Shown in pieces: positions 17,911 through 25,281 of a stretch of DNA of 64,000 nucleotides (position 1 is the stretch's first letter; each line of letters opens with the position of its first letter). Location of the stretch: contig CBDDLL010000001.1 in NCBI GenBank assembly GCA_965230625.1, forward strand, positions 1,426,001 to 1,490,000, in the 5' to 3' direction. Origin of the DNA: Saccharicrinis sp965230625. Its GTDB lineage: Bacteria > Bacteroidota > Bacteroidia > Bacteroidales > Marinilabiliaceae. The position numbers were made by a program, and so were the translations under genes. The notes beneath the pieces are model-generated. The model worked only from the letters and a program-made list of their open reading frames with translations, was not told the origin of the DNA and ran no database searches.

Positions 17911-18606
17911 TTAAATTATTTCATAATCCTCTATTATTAAACCTTCACAATCAAATATATCTAATCCTATTATTTCTTCTTGTATAATCTCCTTCTTCAG
18001 ATTATCAGAAATAAAGAATCTAGGAAAAATTCTCAAGTTTAAAACATCATACTCTAGAATTTTAGGGTCGTTCAATGCAATATTACTTACATGTAACTGT
18101 TGTCTTGCCAAAAAATCTTTTTTGTTAATAATTTTAACTTGGTTTACATAAGGGTTCAAGATAGATGGTTCATTATCATTAAATGTAGATTTTGCAAAAT
18201 TTATTACATCATAATCAAGCCATGGACAATAAAAAACTTTGTAATCTTCAATAACCTTTCGCCCCTGATATACTGTTGCGTTATAAAGTCTATAAGGAGG
18301 TAAGTTGAACTTTTTAAGAATAGCCTGAGCTTTAGCACTTACTAAAAACTCACCACAAGATATAATTGGGTCAAAAGTCATGAAATCTAGCAGTTTTGCC
18401 TTTTTAGAAAGTTTTATATGTTGAAAATCTAAATCAAATTTCGGAATTTTACTCCACTTATATTTTCTGAAAAAATACTCATACATTTCATCATATTTTT
18501 CTTTATCTGAATACCCTTCTCTAATTATTTCACCTTGAACCAGGTCCTTTTTCAATCCTGTAACATCAGGATCAGAAGTAGGTCTAATTATATAAAACTT
18601 ATTCAT
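17911..18606 (-). CDS. Imm11-like immunity protein (orphan)
   Basis: A 231-residue soluble protein without a signal peptide. The middle (residues about 70-120) has CGEFLVSAKAQAILKKFNLP followed by PYRLYNATVYQGRKVIEDYK, the lvS-k-x-x-x-il-k-f pattern of the Imm11/DUF1629 immunity family, and a late IIGLDIFDCEG block. In that family members neutralise toxin tips of polymorphic toxins in the cytoplasm. The start ATG 18606 overlaps the stop codon of a truncated upstream coding tail (ATGA), the normal junction between a toxin and its immunity gene. No intact toxin precedes it, so it is an orphan. The family call is by pattern only. Confidence 0.6.
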   Translation of the reverse strand: MNKFYIIRPTSDPDVTGLKKDLVQGEIIREGYSDKEKYDEMYEYFFRKYKWSKIPKFDLDFQHIKLSKKAKLLDFMTFDPIISCGEFLVSAKAQAILKKFNLPPYRLYNATVYQGRKVIEDYKVFYCPWLDYDVINFAKSTFNDNEPSILNPYVNQVKIINKKDFLARQQLHVSNIALNDPKILEYDVLNLRIFPRFFISDNLKKEIIQEEIIGLDIFDCEGLIIEDYEII

Positions 18607-18686
18607 CTATTTCTTAATTTTTTATAACCAAGCTCCTTATAGTAATTATTTAGTCTTTTGCATATATCATAATAAACTTTGTTAAG
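18603..18686 (-). pseudogene. C-terminal tail of a lost toxin gene
   Basis: Twenty-seven codons, including VYYDICKRLNNYYKELGYKK, end in a TGA that overlaps the ATG of the Imm11-like gene. The Lys/Tyr-rich helix and the 4-bp overlap look like the end of a nuclease-type toxin module. The frame is closed by a stop at its upstream end and no start or core domain remains. It is best read as what is left after the RHS/toxin body was lost. Confidence 0.4.
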
Positions 18687-18688
18687 CT

Positions 18689-18724
18689 ACTTCCTCGTCT
18701 CTCGTTGTAACTTCCTCATCTCTA
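18689..18724. repeat. short 21-bp-period direct repeat
   Basis: ACTTCCTCGTCTCT and ACTTCCTCATCTCT lie 21 bp apart. On the minus strand they fall in a short open stretch reading RDEEVTTRDEEV. It lies in the debris just upstream of the toxin tail. Significance unknown. Confidence 0.4.
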
Positions 18725-18780
18725 AATCTCGCTACCCACTGATTTTAAGTACATTCTTTCGACAACGGTGATTTCAGCTT

Positions 18781-19179
18781 TTAAGTTAGGTGCTTACCTT
18801 GTTTGTAAGTCCATTTGTTGTTTTCCTTTTCAAATAATGATTCTTCATGGATTTGGTTGATTTGACCATCTTCAATATAAACAGCCTTAAATTCAACCAT
18901 CCCAGTTAAATCATTCTCTTGTCCTAGCTCTTTATTGATGATTATAAGTTTAATCCATTTTACAGATTGAGCCCAGCGTTTTATATGTTTTTTGTCTTTA
19001 ATATTTCTGGTTTTGGTATGATGACTTTTCATTAAATAATCTACGTTAGCAAATGTATAGGCAGAATATCTTGAACGCATTAACTGTTCGGCAGTAAGAG
19101 CATTTTTTTCACCAATAATAATTGGCTCACAGCAGCTATCAAAATCTATATTTGATCCACATGGGCAGAGTGTCTTCAT
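18781..19179 (-). CDS. YchJ-like SEC-C motif protein (UPF0225)
   Basis: A 132-residue protein. It opens MKTLCPCGSNIDFDSCCEPI, the SEC-C zinc-binding motif (CxCGS...CC), then AEQLMRSRYSAYTFANVDYL and HHTKTRN, and ends in a small NTF2-like barrel (MVEFKAVYIEDGQINQIHEE, SLFEKENNKWTYKQGK). This is the YchJ/UPF0225 family and the length is typical. The biochemical role is not established. It lies 14 bp downstream of the DUF2293 gene and is probably co-transcribed with it. Confidence 0.85.
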   Translation of the reverse strand: MKTLCPCGSNIDFDSCCEPIIIGEKNALTAEQLMRSRYSAYTFANVDYLMKSHHTKTRNIKDKKHIKRWAQSVKWIKLIIINKELGQENDLTGMVEFKAVYIEDGQINQIHEESLFEKENNKWTYKQGKHLT

Positions 19180-19193
19180 TGTTCACTAATTTT

Positions 19194-19871
19194 CTAAGAA
19201 TTCTTAATGTTTGATTCAATGGCTTTTTTGAGTGGACAGCTTTGTGATATGGGTTTTCCCAGTCTATAAGTTTCCAATAATATTTTGGATTGTTCAGCCA
19301 AGTTTCTTCTTACGTTTCTTCTTTCGCCTTTAATTCGAGCAATATGCATATGGTCATATGCTGTTGTTTGGTGTCGCATCCATGCAATAACCGCTTTGGC
19401 TGCCCTATCTTCAATCGGAATCATTTGTGTTCGCGCCACAGTTCCGCTTCCTATAGGTATTGCATGTTTGGTTATTAATATGGCCAATGCTTTGGCAATA
19501 GAACTATATTTTGGGTGGAATTGCAGAAAATTTTCTACTTCACTGCAAAATTCTACTTCGTAAGTTTGTTGTTTTTTTTCTCTGCGTAAAGCGTTATATT
19601 CCTGTTGTTTTTGGTAAGCTTTGGAAGAACGCTTTGCTTCCATTTCATTTTTCGCAAGTTCAATAATGCTTGTTGGAGCCCAAACTCCCTTTGACATGGT
19701 TCTTTTACCTTTTTTAAATACTACCCGCCAATATTCTCCCTTGGCAGTTACTTTTCGGGTAATACCGGCATCACCTGAGGGGAGGAAGCTCCAATTTGTA
19801 GGAGGAGTTAGTATGTTGCCTTTTTCATCGGTAAGCTTACCGGTATTGATAGTAACTGTTTTTGAATGCAT
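19194..19871 (-). CDS. DUF2293 domain protein
   Basis: A 225-residue protein when started at ATG 19871 (MHSKTVTINTGKL). A GTG at 19883 sits inside the operator-like dyad and is less likely. The N-terminal part is WSFLPSGDAGITRKVTAKGE with a basic FKKGKRTMSKGVW. The C-terminal half, from CSEVENFLQFHPKYSSIAKA to the signature GSGTVARTQMIPIEDRAAKA and RHQTTAYDHMHIARIKGERR, is the DUF2293 domain, rich in Arg/Lys/His and probably nucleic-acid-facing. Function unknown. It is divergent from the XRE regulator stub at 19924. Confidence 0.8.
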   Translation of the reverse strand: MHSKTVTINTGKLTDEKGNILTPPTNWSFLPSGDAGITRKVTAKGEYWRVVFKKGKRTMSKGVWAPTSIIELAKNEMEAKRSSKAYQKQQEYNALRREKKQQTYEVEFCSEVENFLQFHPKYSSIAKALAILITKHAIPIGSGTVARTQMIPIEDRAAKAVIAWMRHQTTAYDHMHIARIKGERRNVRRNLAEQSKILLETYRLGKPISQSCPLKKAIESNIKNS

Positions 19872-19879
19872 AATTTGTA

Positions 19880-19902
19880 CCACATATAATGTGGCAAAAG
19901 TA
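19880..19902 (-). promoter_or_regulatory. promoter and overlapping dyad of the DUF2293-ychJ unit
   Basis: On the minus strand TACTTTTG (19902-19895) is an exact TAnnTTTG -7 box. The predicted start of transcription falls in the perfect dyad CCACAT-ATA-ATGTGG (19880-19894), 9 bp ahead of ATG 19871. A dyad at the +1 site next to a decayed XRE-type gene suggests it was the operator of that regulator. Confidence 0.5.
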
Positions 19903-19923
19903 TACTAAATTAAGATAACAACA

Positions 19924-20064
19924 ATGGTTAAACGCATTGAGGAAGTGGACAAGCTAAAACCCGACGAGAAAAAGATGGTGTTTACTTTTTTGGATGCCTT
20001 TATAACTAAAACTAAGCTGCAAGCATTGTTATCAAACAACGGGTTACAAACCCTAACAAAATAA
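19924..20064 (+). pseudogene. C-terminal stub of an XRE-family regulator
   Basis: A 46-codon frame starting MVKRIEEVDKLKPDEKKMVF and continuing TFLDAFITKTKLQALLSNNG. This is the usual dimerisation tail of short Bacteroidota HTH-XRE regulators. The helix-turn-helix domain that should precede it is missing; only about 20 bp separate it from the DUF2293 promoter. An in-frame ATG means the peptide might still be made. It is followed directly by a strong terminator. Confidence 0.55.
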
Positions 20065-20105
20065 ACAAGTGCCACACTTTTTACAATGTGGCGCTTGTTG
20101 TTTTT
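20064..20105 (+). terminator. Rho-independent terminator after the first XRE stub
   Basis: A 13-bp stem (20064-20076 with 20087-20099, AACAAG-T-GCCACA against TGTGGC-G-CTTGTT, one G-T wobble) is followed by G and a T5 tract at 20101-20105. The stem overlaps the stop codon of the stub. Confidence 0.85.
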
Positions 20106-20187
20106 ATGCTCTTGCTGCTTATTTCACGGTTTGCAAAACCGCGCTAACAGCCATCTTTAGTGATTTAAATATCCGAGCCTACTGGGG

Positions 20188-20286
20188 GGCGAAAAGGACA
20201 AAGATACAGTCTTTAATATCATTGATACCATGCTTACAAAATCCAAGTTCAAAGACTTCTTTAATAAAAACATTGCTACCCTATAA
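20188..20286 (+). pseudogene. C-terminal stub of a second XRE-family regulator
   Basis: In-frame codons read GEKDKDTVFNIIDTMLTKSK then FKDFFNKNIATL before TAA 20284-20286. This is the same tail as the stub at 19924 (pattern VF-x-x-x-D-x-x-x-TK-x-K), from a different member. No start codon or DNA-binding domain precedes it; an in-frame stop lies at 20161-20163. It is followed by its own terminator. Confidence 0.55.
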
Positions 20287-20291
20287 AAATC

Positions 20292-20324
20292 GAAAGCCCG
20301 GTATCTCCACCAGGCTTTCTTTTT
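20292..20324 (+). terminator. Rho-independent terminator after the second XRE stub
   Basis: GAAAGCC-C-GGT (20292-20302) pairs with ACC-A-GGCTTTC (20309-20319) with one mismatch and a 6-nt loop, followed by T5. Sequence from 20325 to 20408 contains two more short GC-rich dyads (GGCC-AGA-GGCC and GGGCGT/ACGCCC) and no gene. Confidence 0.8.
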
Positions 20325-20408
20325 ACCTTGCAGGCCAGAGGCCTTATGTTGCAGGGCGTAGCAAGATGATACGCCCAACGTCTTACAGCTTTTAGCCCCT
20401 ATCGCAAA

Positions 20409-20795
20409 CTAAGGGAGATCAAAAAACGAAACCTTTATGTCAGGATACCTTTGACACACCTTTGATGTTGTTCGAATTTCTTTAAAAACAACATACTCAA
20501 CTACTGGATCATCAATAATTGCACTTTTCATATCTCCAGTTAATTTGTTGTCGATACTGCTGTAGACTACCTCTTTTTCAGACCTACTTTTAACTACCAT
20601 ATCGAAACTTATAACGGTCATTGTTTCTTTTACACTATATAATGAATCAATCTTAAATACCATATTTCTTTTAACTGCAATATCTCTCCCCGAAATAAAA
20701 TCAGTAAACATTATATAATCATGACAGGTTTTGTTTTTTAAAAGAACAACACACGAACTTAATATTATCATTAATATAAAAATGTACTTTGTCAT
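20409..20795 (-). CDS. small lipoprotein, candidate immunity protein to the RHS metallopeptidase
   Basis: A 128-residue protein started at ATG 20795 (MTKYIFILMIILSSC). This start is 1 nt past the RHS stop codon and has a strong AAAGGAG Shine-Dalgarno 5-6 nt ahead, rare in this phylum. An in-frame ATG at 20816 inside the RHS gene is less likely. The N-terminus is a lipoprotein signal with lipobox IILSSC. The body (DYIMFTDFISGRDIAVKRN, YVVFKEIRTTSKVCQRYPD) has no family I recognise. Immediate placement after a toxin-tipped RHS gene and export to the envelope, where a secreted peptidase would act, make an immunity role plausible. This is inference from position. Confidence 0.6.
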   Translation of the reverse strand: MTKYIFILMIILSSCVVLLKNKTCHDYIMFTDFISGRDIAVKRNMVFKIDSLYSVKETMTVISFDMVVKSRSEKEVVYSSIDNKLTGDMKSAIIDDPVVEYVVFKEIRTTSKVCQRYPDIKVSFFDLP

Positions 20796-20796
20796 A

Positions 20797-23700
20797 CTAT
20801 CTCCTTTTAAAAACATTATTCGAAGGCCAATAATTTTTAGAATTTATTGGTTTACCTGTAGGTGTTTTATAAATATAATTTCGAATACCAAAGCCAAAAC
20901 CTTCTCCATTACCTGTGTGCTTGCCTCCATTTAATTGATTAATCATTGATTGATCAACCTTGCCAGCTCCAAATGCACTTTGATATCCAGCCATAAGTCC
21001 TGTTTCTGTATGACCTCCATATTTACCTCCTTGGGGCTTAAAACCTAACATATGTCCCATTTCATGCCCCCAGACTCTTTTGTCACTTACATCACTCTGC
21101 AGTACTCCCGAATTTCCTCCCAAGGCATGACTCATAGTTCCTTCACCTTCTCCTTTCTCATAAACCATGAAATAGTTTTGTCCCATTTTCTCATTACCGT
21201 CTGCCGTTTTTGCAAGTTCTTCAGGCGTTCCTTCATGGATATTAACAGTAAATTTGAATTCCGCAGCCATATCAGTTCTTTTCCCTCCATTTTCTGGGTC
21301 TAATATACTCACGGTAGCACCATCAACATTAAATTGACTGTTTAATGACTTCGAAAGTGTCTTAGCAAATGCAGCAAGATCAATTTTCCCACCTTCTTGC
21401 TGGTATATTGTTATTGTTGCCTCAATAACAGCTTTTCTATTGCCTTCTTCATCTTCTTCTATTGTAGTTTTTGCACCCTCTCCATTCTCATCTATATAGT
21501 AAATTGGATTATTATTTGCATAAACATAAGGAGACTGGAAACTATAAGTTTCAGTTTTGGGATCAATAGTATGGAATCTCCCCAGTGCCGCATCATAAAA
21601 CCTTGCTCCGTAATCATACCAATCAAGGTTTCCTTTACCAATCTGATCTTCTTGCAACTCTTTACCATTGTATAGGTACTTATTAGCAATACCTCCTTTT
21701 TGAAAACTCATACCAAAAGGATAATAGGCACTTTGTTGCAACTCATTACCATCTATATCAACTACCACTCTTACATTGCCAAGATGGTCTTTTATATCAA
21801 ACTGGTATTGTCCGCTGCTATTTGTTAAATCATACTTACCCTCGCTATGTAATATGTATTGTAATTCAGCCTCTTCGTAAACAATATTTCCAAAATAATA
21901 GGTAGTTGTACCATCAGCTGTTTTCGCTAGCTTTTGCCCGTTGGCATTGTAAATGTACGAAATTGTATTGTTATCGGTACCGGTAAGTAATTTAGGAAGG
22001 TTTAGGTGGTTGTATTCGACTGCAGTCATTCCCTTGTTAGCATCACTTACCATATTGCCATTTAGGTCGTATTTATATTCAAGCGCGGATGAAGCCCCAT
22101 CTTTAAAGCCATAATCCTTGGTGTTTATATTATTTTTGTCTTTGTTTTTGCTGTTTGCACCATCACTTACCGATAATAGTTGGTTACCTGCATACTTATA
22201 AGTAAGGTTATCAATTTGCATTTTATCAAACACCGCATTAGCTGTTTCAATATCCCTTTCGCGAGTTAAGTTTTGTATATTTCCATTTAAGTCGTACTTA
22301 ATACCCGAAACATTAAAAGCATCGGTGTTGGATGTAAAACTTGCCCCTTCGCCATAATCTGCGGCAGTAAGCCTGTTTAATGCATCATATGTAAAACCAT
22401 ATGCCTGTTTATCAGATGGTGAACCTATAGAGGCGTCACGAGGGGTGCGCCACTCGATAGCTGATATGTTACCATTATATTGCGCAGGGTTTATTAAACC
22501 ATTTAATGCATCGTTATAATGAAGTTGCATCCCGAATTTACGTTTGGTATCATTTGTAACGTTAGGGTTATTCAGTTGTGTTAACCAACCACGTATGTTA
22601 TATTGATAATCGGTGGTCTGGGCACAGTTAGTTTCGTTTTCGCCTCCTACAAATTTATGGGTGAGTTCTCCTATCTCGTTGTACTCGTTTTTAGTCAATA
22701 GTACCTCTGTGGCACCATCAATACTGTGGTAGGTTTCCAAAAGGCGCCCAGCATGGTCATAATTATATCGTTCTTCTATGGTTTTGGTTGTTCCTTCAAA
22801 ACTATGTACCTGTTTTGTGTTTTCTATTTTTCCAACAAAGTCATAGTTAGTGCTCAATACTACACTATTACCACTATTTGCAGGGTAAAGGTCAGATATG
22901 GCTTGAATCACCTGGTACTTATCATCGTAGTAGCTTGTTGAAACCATCCATTGTGCCGATGCAGTAAACTCATTGCCATCCAATACTTTTGTGCGAGTAC
23001 CAGTAATTTGTCCATGTACTTTATTATTGTATGTTGTTTCATCGCTAATATTATTAGCTGTTTGAAACGATTTGCATCCACCATAACCATAAGTATCGTA
23101 ATAGGTAACCGTTAACCATTTATCAGTGCTTACTATAGGAAAACTTTGGTTGTTGGTATAACTATACGTTGAGCTATGTTTATTAGAACGGGTTTCATAA
23201 TACAAATGATTATTATCGTTGTAAAAATCAGTAATGTCATCCTGCATAGAAGCCTGGTCTTTAATTCCATTATTTAATTTACCTGTAATAATGGGGCGGT
23301 TGAGATGATCATATTTAGTAAAAAGCCATTCTCCGTTTTTTCGCATTTCGCCATCCTGAGTTGCCACCAACCTGTCTCTATCATCATAAACCAAATAAAC
23401 AGGTGCTGCTCCGGGAATTTTTTTCTCTATCATACGCTTGCGACCATCATATTTATAAGAAAATAGTAATTCTGTAGATACGTGGCCAGCTGTTATACTC
23501 AGGGTTTTACCTGGTGATGCACTAAAAGCAAATCCGTTTTTCAAATGTATTCTTCCTCCAGCAGCAACCAAATATGTATCTATTTTATCTTCCTTAGAGT
23601 ATAAATTCTTTTCACCAGAAATTACTTTTAAATCACCGATCAGGTTATTTTCCGGATCAGTTAATTGCTTTATAGCTTCGGGAGGTAATACAAACCTTAA

Positions 23701-25263
23701 TAGTCCATATCCATCATAAATATAGTAAGTATCCACATTAACTACATTTCCCGAATGGTTTTTAACGTATCCTCTTTTTAAAACAACCTCCCCTAATCGG
23801 TTCTTGAATTCTTCAATTGTATTGAGTTTATTTAAATCGGAATTAGATTGATTAGTCCAGTTTTCATTTTTGGTTACTGTTTTATAAAGTTCATTGTCCA
23901 GATAATAACCGTTATTAATTAAATCTGAACCTTTAACATCAAACCTAATTACTTTATCTTTAACGTTTGTTTTGTAGCTTGTTTTTACAGTATGTCCACT
24001 ACCATTAATTCCTGAAGTAGATAATTGCCAACTTGCCCCAGGAGCACCTAGCTCCACCACCCTGTCTAGAGGCGAATCTTCATATAAAACTTCCGAATAA
24101 GGATATGGGTCATTTACAATATTGTCGTTGTCATTTTTATAAAATTTGTAATGTTGGCTCGAAGAATAAGTATCATGACTTGTCATATTGGGATTTGTCT
24201 GTATTTGGCCTAAGTTTTTTACACTAGAAAGTACATAAGGCAGCAACTTATGCTTTTCCCTGCCATAGTTATCATATACAAAAGGTTGCACAATGTCGCA
24301 ATATGAGGGGCTTGAGCATACACTAACGTTTTGTTCAGGCCTTCCAAGGCCATCAAAGTATTGCACCTTGGTGCGCACCTGGTCCAGGTTGGAACTTAAA
24401 AGGGTGCTTATGCTTGAAAATTCCGTTTGGGGCACATGTGTAACAATGTAGTTCTCTCCATTACTGGGTGTTATGTTACTTATTTGCGGTAATGGTTCAA
24501 TTCCTATAGCTACCACGTTGCTGTATGGGCTATTTTTTCCGTTACAGTCAATTACTTTACGACGGAATTCCGTTGCTTTTTGCAATGGGGGGCAGTTGGT
24601 ATAATTGATGCCATTTTCATTTTCAATTATTGTCCAACTTCCCGAACCTTGCAGTCTCCTTTCCCATTGATAAGTGTAATTGCCATCGCAGACACCTCCT
24701 ATAGAAGAAGATCCTATAATGGATCCAGGCGAAACGTTCGGGTATACATAATCATTGGGGCAACTTATTGCACCTGCTGTTGGAAGGCTTTGGGTTTGGA
24801 GAATGTCTATTGAAGTCTCAAAAATTGGTTCGTCCCAAAATTCAGGATCGGGATCATCCATAAAATAAATGGTAATTCTACCAGGAGGCCTGTCGTTTTC
24901 ATCATCAGGATTGGTCTTTGTACACCAAATTTTTATTTCAATTTTGTAAAGCTCTCTTCCAGCTTCTGTTTCAACGTAAACTACCTTATGCGAAAAATCA
25001 TACCAACTGGTATCTCCATACGTAGTTATTTCATATGGCACACTGGTTACTTCGGCTGGATTAATGCTATAATATACATTTTTTGTTTTTTTTGTTACAA
25101 TATCGCTCCCTCTAAACGTTACTGGATTTTGATGGGGGGCATTTATATTTATGGCATCGCTATGGTAATAGTTCTGTCCTAAAGCATTGTTAGTAAACAT
25201 AAGACCAACCAAGCAGTATATTAAAACTACCTGTTTTTTTATGCTTGTATATATTAATTTCAT
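20797..25263 (-). CDS. RHS/YD-repeat protein with C-terminal HEMGH metallopeptidase-like toxin tip
   Basis: A 1488-residue exported protein. The signal peptide is about 1-29. An Ig-like segment with YQWERRLQGSGSWTIIENEN precedes a DUF6443-type start of the RHS shell (TKVQYFDGLGRPEQNV, about residue 290). Many YD repeats follow, then the RHS core near 1157-1257 (DHLGNVRVVVDIDG, YYPFGMSFQKGG, YNGKELQE, YDYGARFYDAALGRFHTIDP, YVYANNNPIYYIDENG). The last about 230 residues are unrelated to the shell and carry VWGHEMGHMLGF (His1400, Glu1401, His1404), a third His at 1418 and a GLM Met-turn-like motif at 1422-1424, like a zinc metallopeptidase. RHS shells encapsulate C-terminal toxins, so this tip is probably the effector. 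The YD partner lies 18 bp upstream and the candidate immunity lipoprotein directly follows. No T9SS sorting domain is visible. Confidence 0.85.
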   Translation of the reverse strand: MKLIYTSIKKQVVLIYCLVGLMFTNNALGQNYYHSDAININAPHQNPVTFRGSDIVTKKTKNVYYSINPAEVTSVPYEITTYGDTSWYDFSHKVVYVETEAGRELYKIEIKIWCTKTNPDDENDRPPGRITIYFMDDPDPEFWDEPIFETSIDILQTQSLPTAGAISCPNDYVYPNVSPGSIIGSSSIGGVCDGNYTYQWERRLQGSGSWTIIENENGINYTNCPPLQKATEFRRKVIDCNGKNSPYSNVVAIGIEPLPQISNITPSNGENYIVTHVPQTEFSSISTLLSSNLDQVRTKVQYFDGLGRPEQNVSVCSSPSYCDIVQPFVYDNYGREKHKLLPYVLSSVKNLGQIQTNPNMTSHDTYSSSQHYKFYKNDNDNIVNDPYPYSEVLYEDSPLDRVVELGAPGASWQLSTSGINGSGHTVKTSYKTNVKDKVIRFDVKGSDLINNGYYLDNELYKTVTKNENWTNQSNSDLNKLNTIEEFKNRLGEVVLKRGYVKNHSGNVVNVDTYYIYDGYGLLRFVLPPEAIKQLTDPENNLIGDLKVISGEKNLYSKEDKIDTYLVAAGGRIHLKNGFAFSASPGKTLSITAGHVSTELLFSYKYDGRKRMIEKKIPGAAPVYLVYDDRDRLVATQDGEMRKNGEWLFTKYDHLNRPIITGKLNNGIKDQASMQDDITDFYNDNNHLYYETRSNKHSSTYSYTNNQSFPIVSTDKWLTVTYYDTYGYGGCKSFQTANNISDETTYNNKVHGQITGTRTKVLDGNEFTASAQWMVSTSYYDDKYQVIQAISDLYPANSGNSVVLSTNYDFVGKIENTKQVHSFEGTTKTIEERYNYDHAGRLLETYHSIDGATEVLLTKNEYNEIGELTHKFVGGENETNCAQTTDYQYNIRGWLTQLNNPNVTNDTKRKFGMQLHYNDALNGLINPAQYNGNISAIEWRTPRDASIGSPSDKQAYGFTYDALNRLTAADYGEGASFTSNTDAFNVSGIKYDLNGNIQNLTRERDIETANAVFDKMQIDNLTYKYAGNQLLSVSDGANSKNKDKNNINTKDYGFKDGASSALEYKYDLNGNMVSDANKGMTAVEYNHLNLPKLLTGTDNNTISYIYNANGQKLAKTADGTTTYYFGNIVYEEAELQYILHSEGKYDLTNSSGQYQFDIKDHLGNVRVVVDIDGNELQQSAYYPFGMSFQKGGIANKYLYNGKELQEDQIGKGNLDWYDYGARFYDAALGRFHTIDPKTETYSFQSPYVYANNNPIYYIDENGEGAKTTIEEDEEGNRKAVIEATITIYQQEGGKIDLAAFAKTLSKSLNSQFNVDGATVSILDPENGGKRTDMAAEFKFTVNIHEGTPEELAKTADGNEKMGQNYFMVYEKGEGEGTMSHALGGNSGVLQSDVSDKRVWGHEMGHMLGFKPQGGKYGGHTETGLMAGYQSAFGAGKVDQSMINQLNGGKHTGNGEGFGFGIRNYIYKTPTGKPINSKNYWPSNNVFKRR

Positions 25264-25281
25264 ATTTATAATTTATAAGGG

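Noticed and set aside
18689..18724. Possible CRISPR-like or integration repeat
   Set aside because: Only two imperfect 14-bp copies, no regular spacers, no cas or integrase genes in the window.
20325..20408. GC-rich dyads that might be a mobile-element end
   Set aside because: No target-site duplication, no transposase and no second end found.
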